A DNA stretch of 64,000 bases, taken from assembly GCF_000379905.1 (NCBI RefSeq), contig NZ_KB904057.1, forward strand, positions 115,186 to 179,185, in the 5' to 3' direction. The position numbers were made by a program, and so were the translations under genes. Positions 47,355 through 57,163 of this stretch are shown here, in pieces; the first letter of the stretch is position 1; each line of letters opens with the position of its first letter. Under the pieces are notes generated by a model that did no database searches, had not been told where the DNA came from, and was given only the letters and a program-made list of their open reading frames with translations. The DNA comes from Rodentibacter pneumotropicus DSM 21403 (GTDB lineage Bacteria; Pseudomonadota; Gammaproteobacteria; Enterobacterales; Pasteurellaceae).

Positions 47355-48695
47355 ATGGCGAATCTTGATTTTGATTTTTCGGAAAATGATTTTCGTCCCC
47401 TTGCCGCCAGAATGCGCCCGACCAATCTCGATCAATATTTTGGTCAATCACATCTTATCGGTGAAGGTAAACCGCTACGCAAAGCGATTCAAGCGGGTCA
47501 TATTCATTCTATGATTTTTTGGGGCCCACCCGGCACCGGCAAAACCACATTAGCAGAAATTATCGCTCATCAAATTAATGCGGATGTCGAACGTATTTCA
47601 GCGGTTACCGGTGGAATAAAAGAAATTCGTGACGCCATTGATCGTGCCAAACAAAATCGTCTTGCCGCCCGAAAAACCGTTTTATTTGTGGATGAGGTTC
47701 ATCGTTTCAATAAAAGTCAGCAGGATGCCTTTCTCCCCCATATTGAAGACGGCACTATTATTTTTATCGGTGCGACAACAGAGAATCCTTCTTTTGAACT
47801 CAATAACGCCTTGCTTTCCCGTGCAAGGGTATATGTGTTGAAATCTTTAACTATATCTGAAATAGAATCTGTGCTTCGACAAGCGTTACAAGATCCGGTG
47901 CGTGGATTGGCAAAAGAGCGGTTAATTTTAGAAGAGAATTTATTACAAGCTCTCGCCGAATATGCCAATGGTGATGCCCGTCTCGCCTTGAATTGTCTTG
48001 AATTGATGGTGGATATGGCAGATGAAACGGAAAACGGCAAAAAAATTGACCGCACTTTACTTAAAACCGCACTGGGCGAGCGTCAAGCCCGTTTTGATAA
48101 GCAGGGCGATCGTTTTTATGATCTGATTTCTGCCTTGCATAAATCCGTTAGAGGCTCAGCCCCGGATGCTGCATTATATTGGTATGCTCGAATTTTAACG
48201 GCAGGGGGCGATCCTCTTTATGTGGCAAGACGGCTGTTAGCCATTGCCTCGGAAGATATTGGAAATGCCGATCCCCGTGCAATGCAAGTGGCACTGGCGG
48301 CTTGGGATTGTTTTACCCGTGTGGGGGCTTATGAAGGGGAGCGAGCCATTGCACAAGCCATTATTTATCTTGCGGTAGCGCCAAAAAGTAATGCGGTTTA
48401 TACCGCGTTCAATACGGCGAAACAGCAAGCTAAAAGCTTGCCTGATTATGACGTGCCACCTCATTTACGCAATGCACCGACTAATCTGATGAAAGATCTC
48501 GGGTTTGGGGAGGAATATCGTTATGTCCATGATGAACTCAATGCTTATGCAGCCGGTGAAAACTATTTCCCTGAAGAACTCAAGGATGTGCAGTATTATT
48601 TCCCAACAAATAGGGGAATGGAAATTCAAATTAAAGAAAAACTGGAACGATTGCGTGAACAAGATAAAAGTGCGGTGAAAAAACGCTACAAATAG
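47355..48695 (+). CDS. rarA: Replication-associated recombination protein RarA (MgsA)
   Basis: An AAA+ ATPase related to the clamp loader and RuvB, acting at stalled forks. The start at 47355 ([20 protein letters not shown]) gives 446 residues, the usual size; GGAA precedes it. Walker A is GPPGTGKTT near residue 57, Walker [11 protein letters not shown], sensor 1 [13 protein letters not shown], and the C-terminal MgsA tetramerisation domain follows ([20 protein letters not shown]). It lies in the order ftsK-lolA-rarA, as in E. coli and H. influenzae. Confidence 0.95.
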   Translation: MANLDFDFSENDFRPLAARMRPTNLDQYFGQSHLIGEGKPLRKAIQAGHIHSMIFWGPPGTGKTTLAEIIAHQINADVERISAVTGGIKEIRDAIDRAKQNRLAARKTVLFVDEVHRFNKSQQDAFLPHIEDGTIIFIGATTENPSFELNNALLSRARVYVLKSLTISEIESVLRQALQDPVRGLAKERLILEENLLQALAEYANGDARLALNCLELMVDMADETENGKKIDRTLLKTALGERQARFDKQGDRFYDLISALHKSVRGSAPDAALYWYARILTAGGDPLYVARRLLAIASEDIGNADPRAMQVALAAWDCFTRVGAYEGERAIAQAIIYLAVAPKSNAVYTAFNTAKQQAKSLPDYDVPPHLRNAPTNLMKDLGFGEEYRYVHDELNAYAAGENYFPEELKDVQYYFPTNRGMEIQIKEKLERLREQDKSAVKKRYK

Positions 48696-48722
48696 AAAAT
48701 GCGTGAATTTCCACGCATTTTT
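48696..48722. terminator. Bidirectional terminator between rarA and the SnoaL-like gene
   Basis: A 10-bp stem AAAATGCGTG/CACGCATTTT with loop AATTTC, located between two convergent genes and U-rich in both directions. Confidence 0.85.
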
Positions 48723-48723
48723 C

Positions 48724-49164
48724 CTAGAACATACTCCGTCCACTTTCTGTTTTTTCAGGGACAGCTTGAATCACATCCCAATGCTCCACAATTTTGCCTG
48801 CTTTATCAAAACGGAAGATATCCACAACCGCTTCACCACGATCTTCATCATTTAACTGGCTATGCACGTGCAGAGCAACCAAATCGCCGTCAGCCAATAC
48901 ACGTTTTACAGTCGCTTTTGATTTTGGATGGGCTTTTAAAAAGGGTGCAAAAGCGTCAATAAAGGCTTGCTTACCGTCTGCTACGGTTGGATTGTGCTGT
49001 AAATATTCCTTGCCGATATATTTATCACTGGCTTCTTGTAGTTTATGTTGGTTAAACACCATTTCATAGAAATCAAGTGCGGCTGCTTTGTTCTGTTGTG
49101 GTGTTGAGGCAAATAACGTGGTTGAAAAGGCGAAAAGTGCGGTCGTTAAAATGGCTTTTTTCAT
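48724..49164 (-). CDS. Secreted SnoaL-like (NTF2-fold) protein
   Basis: A 146-residue periplasmic protein. The signal peptide MKKAILTTALFAFSTTLFAS is followed by a SnoaL-like domain (NKAAALDFYEMVFNQHKLQE, LQHNPTVADGKQAFIDAFAP, DLVALHVHSQLND, FRFDKAGKIVEHWDVIQAVP), the layout of the COG4922 subfamily. The activity is unknown; the fold often binds small hydrophobic molecules. A USS (49134-49143) encodes the LTTAL core of the signal peptide. It is monocistronic. Confidence 0.83.
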   Translation of the reverse strand: MKKAILTTALFAFSTTLFASTPQQNKAAALDFYEMVFNQHKLQEASDKYIGKEYLQHNPTVADGKQAFIDAFAPFLKAHPKSKATVKRVLADGDLVALHVHSQLNDEDRGEAVVDIFRFDKAGKIVEHWDVIQAVPEKTESGRSMF

Positions 49165-49538
49165 AAAAATTCCTTTATATTCTATTAGAAAGGCTAGGAA
49201 TTATAATGAAACCATATCTTAAAACTAGTCTGCTGTTTGGAAATGGACTTTTTCTTATTATGAAATAATAAAAGACCGGAAATGGAGTGAAAGGGAGGAG
49301 GGGATTCGTCAAAAGATTACGGGGTTGGCTGATTAATTCATATTGAGTGCTTTTTAATTTTTTTATACGCATAAGTGCGGTTAATTTTGCTTATGTTTTA
49401 AAACACCTTCAATTTTAACCGCACTTTTTCGGTATTATGTGGCAAATGAACAAAATGGGAATTTAACCGAAATGTAGTGTTTCCTCGTTGATAAACAAAA
49501 ACAGGGTTGTGTAACTGCTCATTACACCGCTCTTTTCG
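49165..49538. other. Intergenic region with an inverted USS pair
   Basis: 374 bp between the SnoaL-like gene and the end of the ABC exporter gene. AAGTGCGGTTAA (49373-49384) and TTAACCGCACTT (49415-49426) form a 12-bp stem with a 30-nt loop followed by T runs, a possible terminator for the ABC gene. I see no gene in the rest. Confidence 0.55.
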
Positions 49539-51299
49539 CTACACAATACAGACTTCCAATTTTAGTTGCTTATTGTGAAATTGTTGGAGTGTATTGCGAT
49601 GTCCGATACTGAGGATAATCATATTCGGTAAGCGTTCCTTAATGATTTTATACAGTTGATATTCGGTTTCTTCATCAAGGGCGGAAGTGGTTTCATCCAA
49701 GAAAACTACGTCCGGTTTTGTGAGCAGAATGCGAATGAAGGCTACACGTTGTAATTCACCGGGGGATAAAATCGCTTGCCAATCGTTTTCTACATCAAGC
49801 GCATTGATATATTTTTCTAAGCAACAATCAGTCATCGTTGAAATCAGAGCGGGGTGATGAGGATTGATATTCGGATAGCAAATGGCTTCACGTAACGAAC
49901 CTTGAGGTATATAAGGCCGTTGTGGTAAGAATAGACTTCCCATACAAGGATGTTCCGCAATACCAATGGTTTCAAAAGGATAGATCCCTGCAATGGCTTT
50001 GAGCAGGGTTGTTTTACCCGTGCCTGATGCCCCTTGAATAAGCAACGCATCGCCATTTTTGAGGGTGATATTAATATTATTGAGTAAAATACGCCCTTGT
50101 TCATCTTTTATACCAAAATCTTTCAGCGCCACATGATTTGAACATCGGTAGGGTTGGCTGATTTCGGTGTGATCCAATTCATCCAGTTTTGTGATAAACC
50201 CATACAAACGATTAAGGCGTGCTTGGTAGAGGGTGAATTCTTCATAAAATAATCGGAAGAAAGAGAGTGCAGTCATCAGTCGATTAAAGGCTTGGACCGT
50301 TTGGTGCATATCGCCCAGTTTGATTTGTCCGGTAAAAAAGCGTGGAGCTTGTAACATCAAAGGTAATAATTTGGCAAAACGGGTAACACCGTTATTAAAT
50401 CCATCCAAACCAAGCATTTTTAATACAATCGCCCAACGGTTCTGAATAATTTGAGAAAATTTATTTTTGAGTAAAATTTGCTCTTTCGGTTCGCCATGAT
50501 AAAAAGCAATGCTTTCCGCATTATCACGCACACGAATTAAGGAATAACGATAATCGCCGTTGAGTTTTTCTTTATTAAAATTGAGTTTTATCAGTGGATA
50601 GCCAATCCAAACGGACATCAGCGTGGCAAAAATAATAAAGGCATAAATAAAGAACACCACACCTTTTTCAATATTCAAACCAAAGACATTTAACATACCT
50701 GAAAGCGACCAAAGAATAATCGTGAATTCAATGGTGGTCAGAACTGAATTAATCATTCCACGAACAATCTGTACGGTGCAGGTAATAAATTCCCGAGCAT
50801 CTTGTTCAATACGCTGATCGATATTATCGGGAAGCTCCCGTTCATATTTGAGGCGGTAATAGTTTTTATTTTTCAGCCAGCCTTTGATTAAAATCCCATT
50901 AAGACTTTCTAACCAACGAATTTCAAAAACTTGGCGTAGAAAATAATCAATAATGGTATGTAACACTTGCATAAGCACTAAAATTGCGTTGAGTTTCGCA
51001 AAGAACCAAAATTTATCTGCATTCAATTCTTGCATTGAGCTATATAAACCATTGTAAAAAAAAGAATTAAGTACACTAAAGCGCACTTCAAGCAAAATCA
51101 TCAGGAAAAGTAACAGCAGTATGGCGATTAGCTTAAGTCGATTTTTCTTTGTGATAGAGGGGGACGTAATTCGCCAAAATTTCTTGCCTAAAGCTGTTTG
51201 CTTGAGTGCCAGCATAGTGAGAGTAAAACAGATCACCACCCAGAAAAGTGCGGTCAAAATCCAGCTTAAACTATTATTGAGTTCGGTTTGCCAGTTCAT
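49539..51299 (-). CDS. SbmA/YddA-type ABC transporter (fused membrane and ATPase domains)
   Basis: A 586-residue half-transporter with six helices in the first 330 residues (ABC_membrane_2/SbmA-BacA type, e.g. YRLKYERELPDNIDQRIEQD) fused to a C-terminal ATPase: Walker A IQGASGTGKTT near 430, signature SPGELQRVAF, Walker B VVFLDETTSALDEE. Such proteins work as homodimers and move peptides, vitamin B12 or siderophore-like compounds. It lies 57 bp downstream of a TonB-dependent siderophore receptor on the same strand, with a terminator between, so a link with siderophore handling is suggested. Confidence 0.85.
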   Translation of the reverse strand: MNWQTELNNSLSWILTALFWVVICFTLTMLALKQTALGKKFWRITSPSITKKNRLKLIAILLLLFLMILLEVRFSVLNSFFYNGLYSSMQELNADKFWFFAKLNAILVLMQVLHTIIDYFLRQVFEIRWLESLNGILIKGWLKNKNYYRLKYERELPDNIDQRIEQDAREFITCTVQIVRGMINSVLTTIEFTIILWSLSGMLNVFGLNIEKGVVFFIYAFIIFATLMSVWIGYPLIKLNFNKEKLNGDYRYSLIRVRDNAESIAFYHGEPKEQILLKNKFSQIIQNRWAIVLKMLGLDGFNNGVTRFAKLLPLMLQAPRFFTGQIKLGDMHQTVQAFNRLMTALSFFRLFYEEFTLYQARLNRLYGFITKLDELDHTEISQPYRCSNHVALKDFGIKDEQGRILLNNINITLKNGDALLIQGASGTGKTTLLKAIAGIYPFETIGIAEHPCMGSLFLPQRPYIPQGSLREAICYPNINPHHPALISTMTDCCLEKYINALDVENDWQAILSPGELQRVAFIRILLTKPDVVFLDETTSALDEETEYQLYKIIKERLPNMIILSIGHRNTLQQFHNKQLKLEVCIV

Positions 51300-51319
51300 A
51301 AATTTCCATAAACGAAAAA

Positions 51320-51340
51320 AGGGCGAAATGGTTTCGCCCT
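51320..51340 (-). terminator. Terminator of the TonB-receptor gene
   Basis: A 9-bp perfect stem AGGGCGAAA/TTTCGCCCT with a 3-nt loop, followed on the minus strand by TTTTTTCG. Partial read-through into the ABC gene is possible. Confidence 0.88.
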
Positions 51341-51356
51341 GATAATATGCAGTAAA

Positions 51357-53537
51357 TTAGAATGAATATTCTACATTAGCCCAATAAGTACGTGGCATAC
51401 CTAGCACGGCGAAACTACGATCATATAACCCTCGTTGCACTTGCCAATAGTATTTATTAAAGGCATTTTCAATACCCGCTCGCAAGGTTACATTTTGTTT
51501 TTCCCCGACTTTCACTATATATTTTGCACCAAAATCTACGGTTGTATAGGAAGGTAAACGGTAGTTTGCGGCAGCATCCTGATAAGACTTGCCATAGTAT
51601 TGAATAGCACTATTTAGTGTTAAATTTTTAATGAAAGGGGTATCCCATTCAATTGCAGCTTTTGCAATCCAGCGAGGACTCGTAACCTGAATTCCGTTGA
51701 CAATTTTGTCTGCATAAGTCGGAAAATTAATGAGTTTTGCTTGGTTATAGGTGAAACCAAATGATGGTCGCAAAGTGCCTTCAAGTAGGTTTGCGTAAGC
51801 ATTGAACTCAATACCGCGGTTGCGTTCTTTACCTTGTTCTTTCCCGGACATAGCTTCCAATGCCGAATTTTTTTGACCACGTACAATGCCGGGACGACGA
51901 ATTTCATAAATGCTTAATGTTGTGGTTAGCAATTCGCTCCAATTTTTTCTAACCCCTAATTCAAGTTGGCGGCTCACACGAGGACTATTCATTTCTCCGG
52001 TATCCGGATCGGCTTTGCCCGGCTCAAGATCTTCCAAGTAGTTACCGTAAATGACTAAATTTGGATTTGGCACATAGGCTAATGCGATCATTGGGCTGAA
52101 ACGATCGGATTTAAGTTCTGTTCCCGTCGTTTTATCTAATTGTTTAATCCATTGGAAACGTCCACCAATTGTTAAACGAACAGTATTATCAAAAATGCTC
52201 ATGGTGTCGGAAACAGCCAAGCTACGAGCGGTAAGTTTATTATTCGTTCCTTGGGTATTTGCCGTAAGATCGAAATTATTTGGTGACAATGCACTAAAAT
52301 TAGGTTGATAGATTGACCCACCTGAAATTCTACCGTTTGTGCGACTGCTTTGATGATGATCTCGTTCACGCATAACATTATCAAATGCCAAATTCCAAGA
52401 ATGTAATAATGGACCGGTTTCTAATTCACCTTGTAATTTCAAGTTACTGCTCGTTGTACGAGAGAGAAAATCAATTCCACGGATACCTGTGATATCAAAA
52501 TCACCGTTAGATTGAATTCGAGTAATTTGACCAAAAGCACCCGAATATTGGGATTCCATATAACCGATTCCACCGGATAGCATCATATTGTAAGGGAGGT
52601 CATATTCAAAAGTTCCCATGATAGTTTGGTCTTCGGTGGTTTGACCGATCCAGTGAGGATTTAAGTTCGTTTTACCATTAGGAGCGCTTGGTAGGCGATA
52701 AGTTAAGTTTTGTATGTCTTGTAAACGTGCACGTCCACCATGGGTTGCCCGTTTGTTATACATATAATCTATGCCAATGCGTAATTTATCACCGCGATAA
52801 TCTGCCCCAATGGCAAATTCTTTATTACGTTCATCATAATCTCTACGTGGGGTATCGCCATCACGATATTTTCCATTTACTCGTACACCCCATTCGTTAT
52901 TCGCACCAAATCGGCGACCGAAATCAAAAGTTTCTTGTAAACGATTGTTACTATACCAAGCAAAACCTAATTTATTGATTGCATCATCAGTTGCTCGCTT
53001 GGTTTCGATATTCATTGAAGCTCCGGCAGAACCCTCAGGATCCATTCCTGTTGTTGCAGTAGAAGCTCCTTTAATTAATTGGGCAGAGGAAACAGCGGCA
53101 GTGGGTGAATTATAGGTTGAGTATAAACCGGCTAATCCATTCACACTAACCTGACGCATATCAAGTTGTAAATTTCTTATATATAAACCGGAAAGCGTAT
53201 TTGTCTCACCACCAAAATTCATTACTGAAGGATCGATTTTAGAAATAGCATCAACGACATTGCGCGGTGATTTATCTTCAAATGCTTTTTCATCGTAATT
53301 AACCACTGAGATAGGTGCGGTAAATGCAGTTTGGTGACCAAGTAGGCTAAGGTTGACAATTTCTTTTTGTTTTTCTCCGGCAGCTTTGGCTTTTTCTAAC
53401 TCGGTAATGACATTCACTTGATCTAATACTATTTCAGAATCTATGCCCGCATCAGTTTGCAGCTCGGTTTTTGCCAACGCCGAAACCGATATTCCGGTGA
53501 ATAGTACGGAGTAAAGAATGCTGTGTTTAAACATCAT
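51357..53537 (-). CDS. TonB-dependent siderophore (ferrichrome/catecholate-type) receptor
   Basis: An outer-membrane, TonB-gated beta-barrel of the FhuA/FpvA-like family. The start at 53537 (MMFKHSILYSVLFTGISVSA) follows AAGGAA and gives a signal peptide. The plug domain (about 60-190) has SPRNVVDAISKIDPSVMNFG, SGLYIRNLQLDMRQVSVNGL and AQLIKGASTATTGMDPEGSA. The barrel ends with the correct terminal motif RTYWANVEYSF, aromatic last. Length is 726 residues, complete. Upstream 53580-53700 is AT-rich with imperfect GAGAATTAATTATT-type symmetry that might be a weak Fur site. The ligand is not deducible. Confidence 0.92.
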   Translation of the reverse strand: MMFKHSILYSVLFTGISVSALAKTELQTDAGIDSEIVLDQVNVITELEKAKAAGEKQKEIVNLSLLGHQTAFTAPISVVNYDEKAFEDKSPRNVVDAISKIDPSVMNFGGETNTLSGLYIRNLQLDMRQVSVNGLAGLYSTYNSPTAAVSSAQLIKGASTATTGMDPEGSAGASMNIETKRATDDAINKLGFAWYSNNRLQETFDFGRRFGANNEWGVRVNGKYRDGDTPRRDYDERNKEFAIGADYRGDKLRIGIDYMYNKRATHGGRARLQDIQNLTYRLPSAPNGKTNLNPHWIGQTTEDQTIMGTFEYDLPYNMMLSGGIGYMESQYSGAFGQITRIQSNGDFDITGIRGIDFLSRTTSSNLKLQGELETGPLLHSWNLAFDNVMRERDHHQSSRTNGRISGGSIYQPNFSALSPNNFDLTANTQGTNNKLTARSLAVSDTMSIFDNTVRLTIGGRFQWIKQLDKTTGTELKSDRFSPMIALAYVPNPNLVIYGNYLEDLEPGKADPDTGEMNSPRVSRQLELGVRKNWSELLTTTLSIYEIRRPGIVRGQKNSALEAMSGKEQGKERNRGIEFNAYANLLEGTLRPSFGFTYNQAKLINFPTYADKIVNGIQVTSPRWIAKAAIEWDTPFIKNLTLNSAIQYYGKSYQDAAANYRLPSYTTVDFGAKYIVKVGEKQNVTLRAGIENAFNKYYWQVQRGLYDRSFAVLGMPRTYWANVEYSF

Positions 53538-53707
53538 CGTTGCTTTCCTTAAAATTAATGAAATAAAAAAGAATCGCAAGTATAACTGAAAATAATTAAT
53601 TCTCTCAATAGGAATAATTTGTATTTGCTATAAATAAAATATGGTGAAAAACAACCGCACTTTTGCTTGTTTTTTCTTCAAGAGCAGTATAGACTCTTAC
53701 AAAATTT

Positions 53708-53780
53708 AGTCGGGGTGCCACAATGTGGCTGAGATAATACCCGTGAACCTGAAACAGTTAGCACTGACGTAGGAAACTAA
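53708..53780 (+). promoter_or_regulatory. Thiamine pyrophosphate (TPP) riboswitch
   Basis: The sequence has the THI-element core in order: a GTCGGGGTGCC 5' arm, GGCTGAGATAATACCCGTG, AACCTGA, then CAGTTAGCACTGACGTAGGA. These are the conserved HMP-binding and pyrophosphate-binding segments of TPP riboswitches. It stands directly before the remains of an ABC transporter and the tenA-thiMDE operon, so it should repress them when TPP is abundant. Confidence 0.96.
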
Positions 53781-53781
53781 T

Positions 53782-53871
53782 ATGCCAAAATATCCTTTCA
53801 TTTCTTATTTTATTTTCTATTTTTTATTCTCGTCTGCTCAAGTCTCCGGTTGATTCCTGAGAGGTGGGTGA
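53782..53871 (+). pseudogene. Residue of a transporter permease gene (thiX-like) after the riboswitch
   Basis: An ATG 1-2 bp after the riboswitch opens MPKYPFISYFIFYFLFSSAQ, a single hydrophobic segment, and stops at 53851-53853. The same frame then reads FLRGG and a TGA that overlaps the next ATG (TGATG), the usual coupling between an ABC permease and its ATPase. The best explanation is a permease gene that lost most of its length by internal deletion. Confidence 0.5.
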
Positions 53872-54083
53872 TGCTACATATCCAGAATTTAAGTCTTAAT
53901 TTCGGTGATCAGGCACTATTTGAGTCGCTTCATTTGTCCCTTTTTCAAAAAGAGCGGGTAAGTCTATTCGCTTCATCGGACGTGGGTAAACCGACATTGT
54001 TATGCTTGATCGCAGGCATGGATTATCAAGGCTCGGTTCAAGGGCAAATCAATATTGAAGCCAATATATTCATACTGGCTTAA
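53871..54083 (+). pseudogene. Truncated ABC ATPase remnant (thiZ-like)
   Basis: From the ATG at 53871, behind GAGAGGTGG, the frame reads MLHIQNLSLNFGDQALFESL and then a damaged Walker A: ASSDVGKPTLL where a GASGVGKSTLL-like motif is expected, so the Gly and Ser needed for ATP binding are gone. It ends after 70 residues, without Q-loop, signature or Walker B. An overlapping frame to 54147 ends in KDQLDPAKYLDF, perhaps the tail of a lost third gene such as a thiY-like binding protein. It resembles the ATPase of the Haemophilus HMP transporter ThiXYZ, by recollection. Confidence 0.7.
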
Positions 54084-54199
54084 TAACAAACTTATTTTAG
54101 TGGTAAATAAAGACCAATTAGACCCTGCAAAATATTTAGATTTTTGACCGCTCTTTAGTAGGTGACAGCCTATTTCATTAATAATAAGGAGGAGACAAG

Positions 54200-54847
54200 A
54201 TGATTACTCAACTGATTGAAAATGCACAACCTTATTGGCAAAACTATATTGAACATCAATTTGTGCAGCAACTGGCTCAAGGTACGTTACCTAAATGCGC
54301 TTTCCAACATTATTTAAAACAAGATTATCGCTATCTTTTCCATTATAGCCGTGCTTTTGCATTGGCTATTTTTAAAGCAAAAAACTTTGCGGAAATGGCT
54401 GTACCACGCAAAACGTTGGATATTCTTAACCAAGAAATTCAATTACATCTCAATTATTGCAAGCAGTGGGGGATAAGCGAACAAGAGATGATAAATACAC
54501 AAGAAAGCGCTGCTTGTGTGGCTTACACCCGCTATTTATTAGATGTTGGAATGGTAGGAGGATTAGCTGAACTTTATGCCGCCACTACGCCTTGCACGGT
54601 TGGTTATGCCCAAGCTGCTCGCTACATCACAACGCATTATCCACGCTTGGCGAATAATCCTTATCAGTCTTGGATCGAAACTTATGCAAGTGCTGAGTTT
54701 CAACAAACCGCAACAGAAACGGCGGATTTTTTAACCGCACTTTGTCAATCACTAAACTCAAATCAACTTGCCCATATTCAGAACATTTTTACCACCGCAA
54801 CGCGTATGGAAATTAATTTCTGGCAAATGGGCTTAGATTTATCTTAA
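54200..54847 (+). CDS. tenA: Aminopyrimidine aminohydrolase TenA
   Basis: TenA salvages thiamine breakdown products by hydrolysing aminomethyl-pyrimidine to HMP. The 215 residues show the all-helical TenA fold: a conserved [20 protein letters not shown] near 38-57, [11 protein letters not shown], and the catalytic cysteine in [14 protein letters not shown] near 130. The start has GGAGGAGA upstream. It is the first intact gene after the TPP riboswitch. In H. influenzae a tenA-like gene lies with the thiXYZ-type transporter, which explains the remnants directly upstream. A USS encodes FLTALCQ near the end. Confidence 0.93.
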   Translation: MITQLIENAQPYWQNYIEHQFVQQLAQGTLPKCAFQHYLKQDYRYLFHYSRAFALAIFKAKNFAEMAVPRKTLDILNQEIQLHLNYCKQWGISEQEMINTQESAACVAYTRYLLDVGMVGGLAELYAATTPCTVGYAQAARYITTHYPRLANNPYQSWIETYASAEFQQTATETADFLTALCQSLNSNQLAHIQNIFTTATRMEINFWQMGLDLS

Positions 54848-54867
54848 CCACACAAAGGAGACCACAG

Positions 54868-55659
54868 ATGAAATCTATTTATCTTTCAAAAATTCGTGAG
54901 CAAAATCCACTCATACATAATATTACCAACATTGTTGCGGCTAATTTTAATGCCAATGGATTATTGGCATTAGGGGCTTCACCTATGATGTCGGCGAGCG
55001 AAGAGGAAATGGTCGAAATGCCCAATTTAAGCCAAGCCCTCGTGATCAATATCGGTACGTTAATTGGCAAAGAGCAAAAAGCTATGTTGCTGGCGGGGAA
55101 AACGGCAAATGCGAAGGGAATTCCTGTTGTGCTTGATCCTGTGGGGGTGGGGGCAACAAGTTATCGCCGAGAGACTGTTCGTCAGCTCTTGTCTGAAATA
55201 AAATTTGCGCTCATTCGTGGTAATGCCGGAGAGTTGGCAACAATTGCAGGCGAAACGTGGCAAGCAAAAGGCGTGGATGCGGGGCAAGGTAATGTGGATT
55301 TGAAAGCCGTTGCTCAACGTGTTGCCAAACAGTACGGCTGTGTTGTTTTGATTAGCGGTGAAGTGGATGTGATCAGCGATGGTTCACAAACCGCAACCGT
55401 GCGTAACGGCACACCGTTGTTCCCTAAAGTGACGGCATCGGGCTGTTTACTCAGTGCAGTTTGTGGCGCTTTTTTAGCCGTAGATTCGGGCGAACATTTT
55501 GCAGCAACCCTAGAAGCCTGTGTGGCTTATACCGTTGCGGGTGAACTTGCGGCTCAAACTCTGACGACTCAAGTCGGTCAATTTCAAATACGTTTATTAG
55601 ATGAACTGGCGGCACTTAGCCCGGAAACGATAGCACAAAAGGGGCGTATCAATGAATAA
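54868..55659 (+). CDS. thiM: Hydroxyethylthiazole kinase
   Basis: Phosphorylates hydroxyethylthiazole (THZ) in thiamine salvage. The 263 residues have the N-terminal [20 protein letters not shown] motif, [42 protein letters not shown], and the C-terminal anion-hole motif [17 protein letters not shown]. The last reads ASGC where many relatives have GTGC or GMGC. It starts 20 bp after tenA behind AAGGAGA and overlaps thiD by 8 bp. Confidence 0.95.
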   Translation: MKSIYLSKIREQNPLIHNITNIVAANFNANGLLALGASPMMSASEEEMVEMPNLSQALVINIGTLIGKEQKAMLLAGKTANAKGIPVVLDPVGVGATSYRRETVRQLLSEIKFALIRGNAGELATIAGETWQAKGVDAGQGNVDLKAVAQRVAKQYGCVVLISGEVDVISDGSQTATVRNGTPLFPKVTASGCLLSAVCGAFLAVDSGEHFAATLEACVAYTVAGELAAQTLTTQVGQFQIRLLDELAALSPETIAQKGRINE

Positions 55660-56467
55660 CGTCCCTCAAGTGCTAACGATTGCAGGCTCGGATAGTGGCG
55701 GTGGTGCGGGTATTCAGGCAGATCTGAAAACTTTCCAAATGCAAAGGGTGTTTGGTACTTCTGTGGTGACTGCGGTAACCGCTCAAAATACACAAGGGGT
55801 ATTTGATATTCATACTATTCCTCTAAAGATGATTCGTTCACAACTGCAAGCAATCAAAGACGATTTCAACATTGCAAGCGCGAAAATTGGTATGTTGGGG
55901 ACGACAGAGATAATTGAATGTGTGGCGGAATGCCTTAAGGAGCGTCCATTTGGCAACGTGGTGCTTGATCCTGTGATGTTTGCCAAAGGCGGTGCAGCGC
56001 TATTACAGCCACAGGCAGTTTCAGCACTTATTGATCATTTACTCCCATTGGCTGATGTCATTACGCCTAACCTGCCTGAAACAGAAGCCTTAACGGGTGT
56101 GGCGATTTACGATGAAATTAGCATTCAAAAAGCGGCAAAATCCCTACAAAAGCAAGGGGTGAGTAATGTGATTATTAAAGGCGGGCATTCACCTAATTCG
56201 CAGAGTGAACAGTGTCAAGATTGGGTTTTCCTTGCCGATGGGCGTGATTTTGTATTAGAACGTCCACGTTTTCATACACCACATACGCACGGTACAGGTT
56301 GCACCTTTTCCGCTTGTTTAACTGCAGAATTAGCGAAGGGAGAAACATTACAAAGTGCGGTTGAAATTGCCAAAGATTTTATTACAGCAGCGATTAGCCA
56401 CCCGCTCAATATCGGTCATGGACATGGACCGACAAATCATTGGGCTTATCGTGATTTTATGTACTAA
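55652..56467 (+). CDS. thiD: HMP/HMP-phosphate kinase
   Basis: Phosphorylates hydroxymethylpyrimidine twice to HMP-PP. The 271 residues contain the ribokinase-like motifs [20 protein letters not shown] (8-27), [25 protein letters not shown], and [19 protein letters not shown] with the catalytic aspartate replaced by the family's usual cysteine-containing GTGC loop. It is translationally coupled to thiM (ATGAATAA overlap) and followed by thiE after 13 bp. Confidence 0.96.
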   Translation: MNNVPQVLTIAGSDSGGGAGIQADLKTFQMQRVFGTSVVTAVTAQNTQGVFDIHTIPLKMIRSQLQAIKDDFNIASAKIGMLGTTEIIECVAECLKERPFGNVVLDPVMFAKGGAALLQPQAVSALIDHLLPLADVITPNLPETEALTGVAIYDEISIQKAAKSLQKQGVSNVIIKGGHSPNSQSEQCQDWVFLADGRDFVLERPRFHTPHTHGTGCTFSACLTAELAKGETLQSAVEIAKDFITAAISHPLNIGHGHGPTNHWAYRDFMY

Positions 56468-56480
56468 GGGGAATGATGAA

Positions 56481-57158
56481 ATGCAAAAAATTCGAGAAAT
56501 TCTACCGCTTTACTTTGTTGCAGGAACGCAGGACTGTCGGCATTTAGGGGAAAATAGCGAACAAAATTTACTTTCGGTGTTAAAACAGGCGTTAGACGGC
56601 GGTATTACCTGCTTTCAATTTCGGGATAAAGGTAAATTTTCTGAACATTCTCCCTCGGCGCAAAAAGCGTTAGCCATTGCTTGTCGGGATATGTGCCGTG
56701 AATACCGCGTGCCGTTTATCATCAATGATAATGTGGATTTAGCCTTTGAGCTTGAGGCGGACGGTGTCCACGTTGGGCAAACGGATATGGCGGTAGAGGT
56801 TATTCGGGCAAAAGCGAATAAAGAGATGATTGTAGGTTGGTCGGTTAATTTATTGGAAGAAGCCAAAATCGGGGAAGCGATGGCGGAAATTGATTATTTT
56901 GGCATTGGGCCGATTTTCCCCACGTATTCAAAGGAAAATCCCAAACCGACACGCGGTATGGTGTTTGTTCAACACTTGCGACAGTCGGGCATAACGAAAC
57001 CGCTTGTTGCGATTGGTGGTGTGAAGCGGGAACATGTTCGCACTTTGCGGGAATTTGGTGCAGATGGTGTGGCGGTGATTTCAGCAATCTGCCGGGCAGA
57101 AAATGTGAGGGAAATGACTCGTGTGTTGAGGAGCGTGAGCCAAGAGTTTAATAGCTAA
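56481..57158 (+). CDS. thiE: Thiamine-phosphate synthase
   Basis: Joins HMP-PP and THZ-P to thiamine phosphate. The start at 56481 (MQKIREILPLYFVAGTQDCR) follows AAGGGG and gives 225 residues. Motifs: GGITCFQFRDKG near 38, PFIINDNVDLAFELEADGVH with HVGQTDM, YFGIGPIFPTYSKENPKPTR with the flexible loop, and VAIGGVKREHVRTLREFGAD. Together with tenA, thiM and thiD this makes a complete salvage module; no de novo thiC or thiG genes are present in the window. Confidence 0.95.
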   Translation: MQKIREILPLYFVAGTQDCRHLGENSEQNLLSVLKQALDGGITCFQFRDKGKFSEHSPSAQKALAIACRDMCREYRVPFIINDNVDLAFELEADGVHVGQTDMAVEVIRAKANKEMIVGWSVNLLEEAKIGEAMAEIDYFGIGPIFPTYSKENPKPTRGMVFVQHLRQSGITKPLVAIGGVKREHVRTLREFGADGVAVISAICRAENVREMTRVLRSVSQEFNS

Positions 57159-57163
57159 AATTT

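Noticed and set aside
49175..49372. Minus-strand 65-codon frame in the gap before the SnoaL-like gene
   Set aside because: No ribosome-binding site, unusual composition and no conserved features; treated as intergenic.
53580..53700. A Fur box upstream of the TonB receptor
   Set aside because: Only loose AT-rich symmetry is visible; it does not reach a convincing match to the 19-bp consensus.
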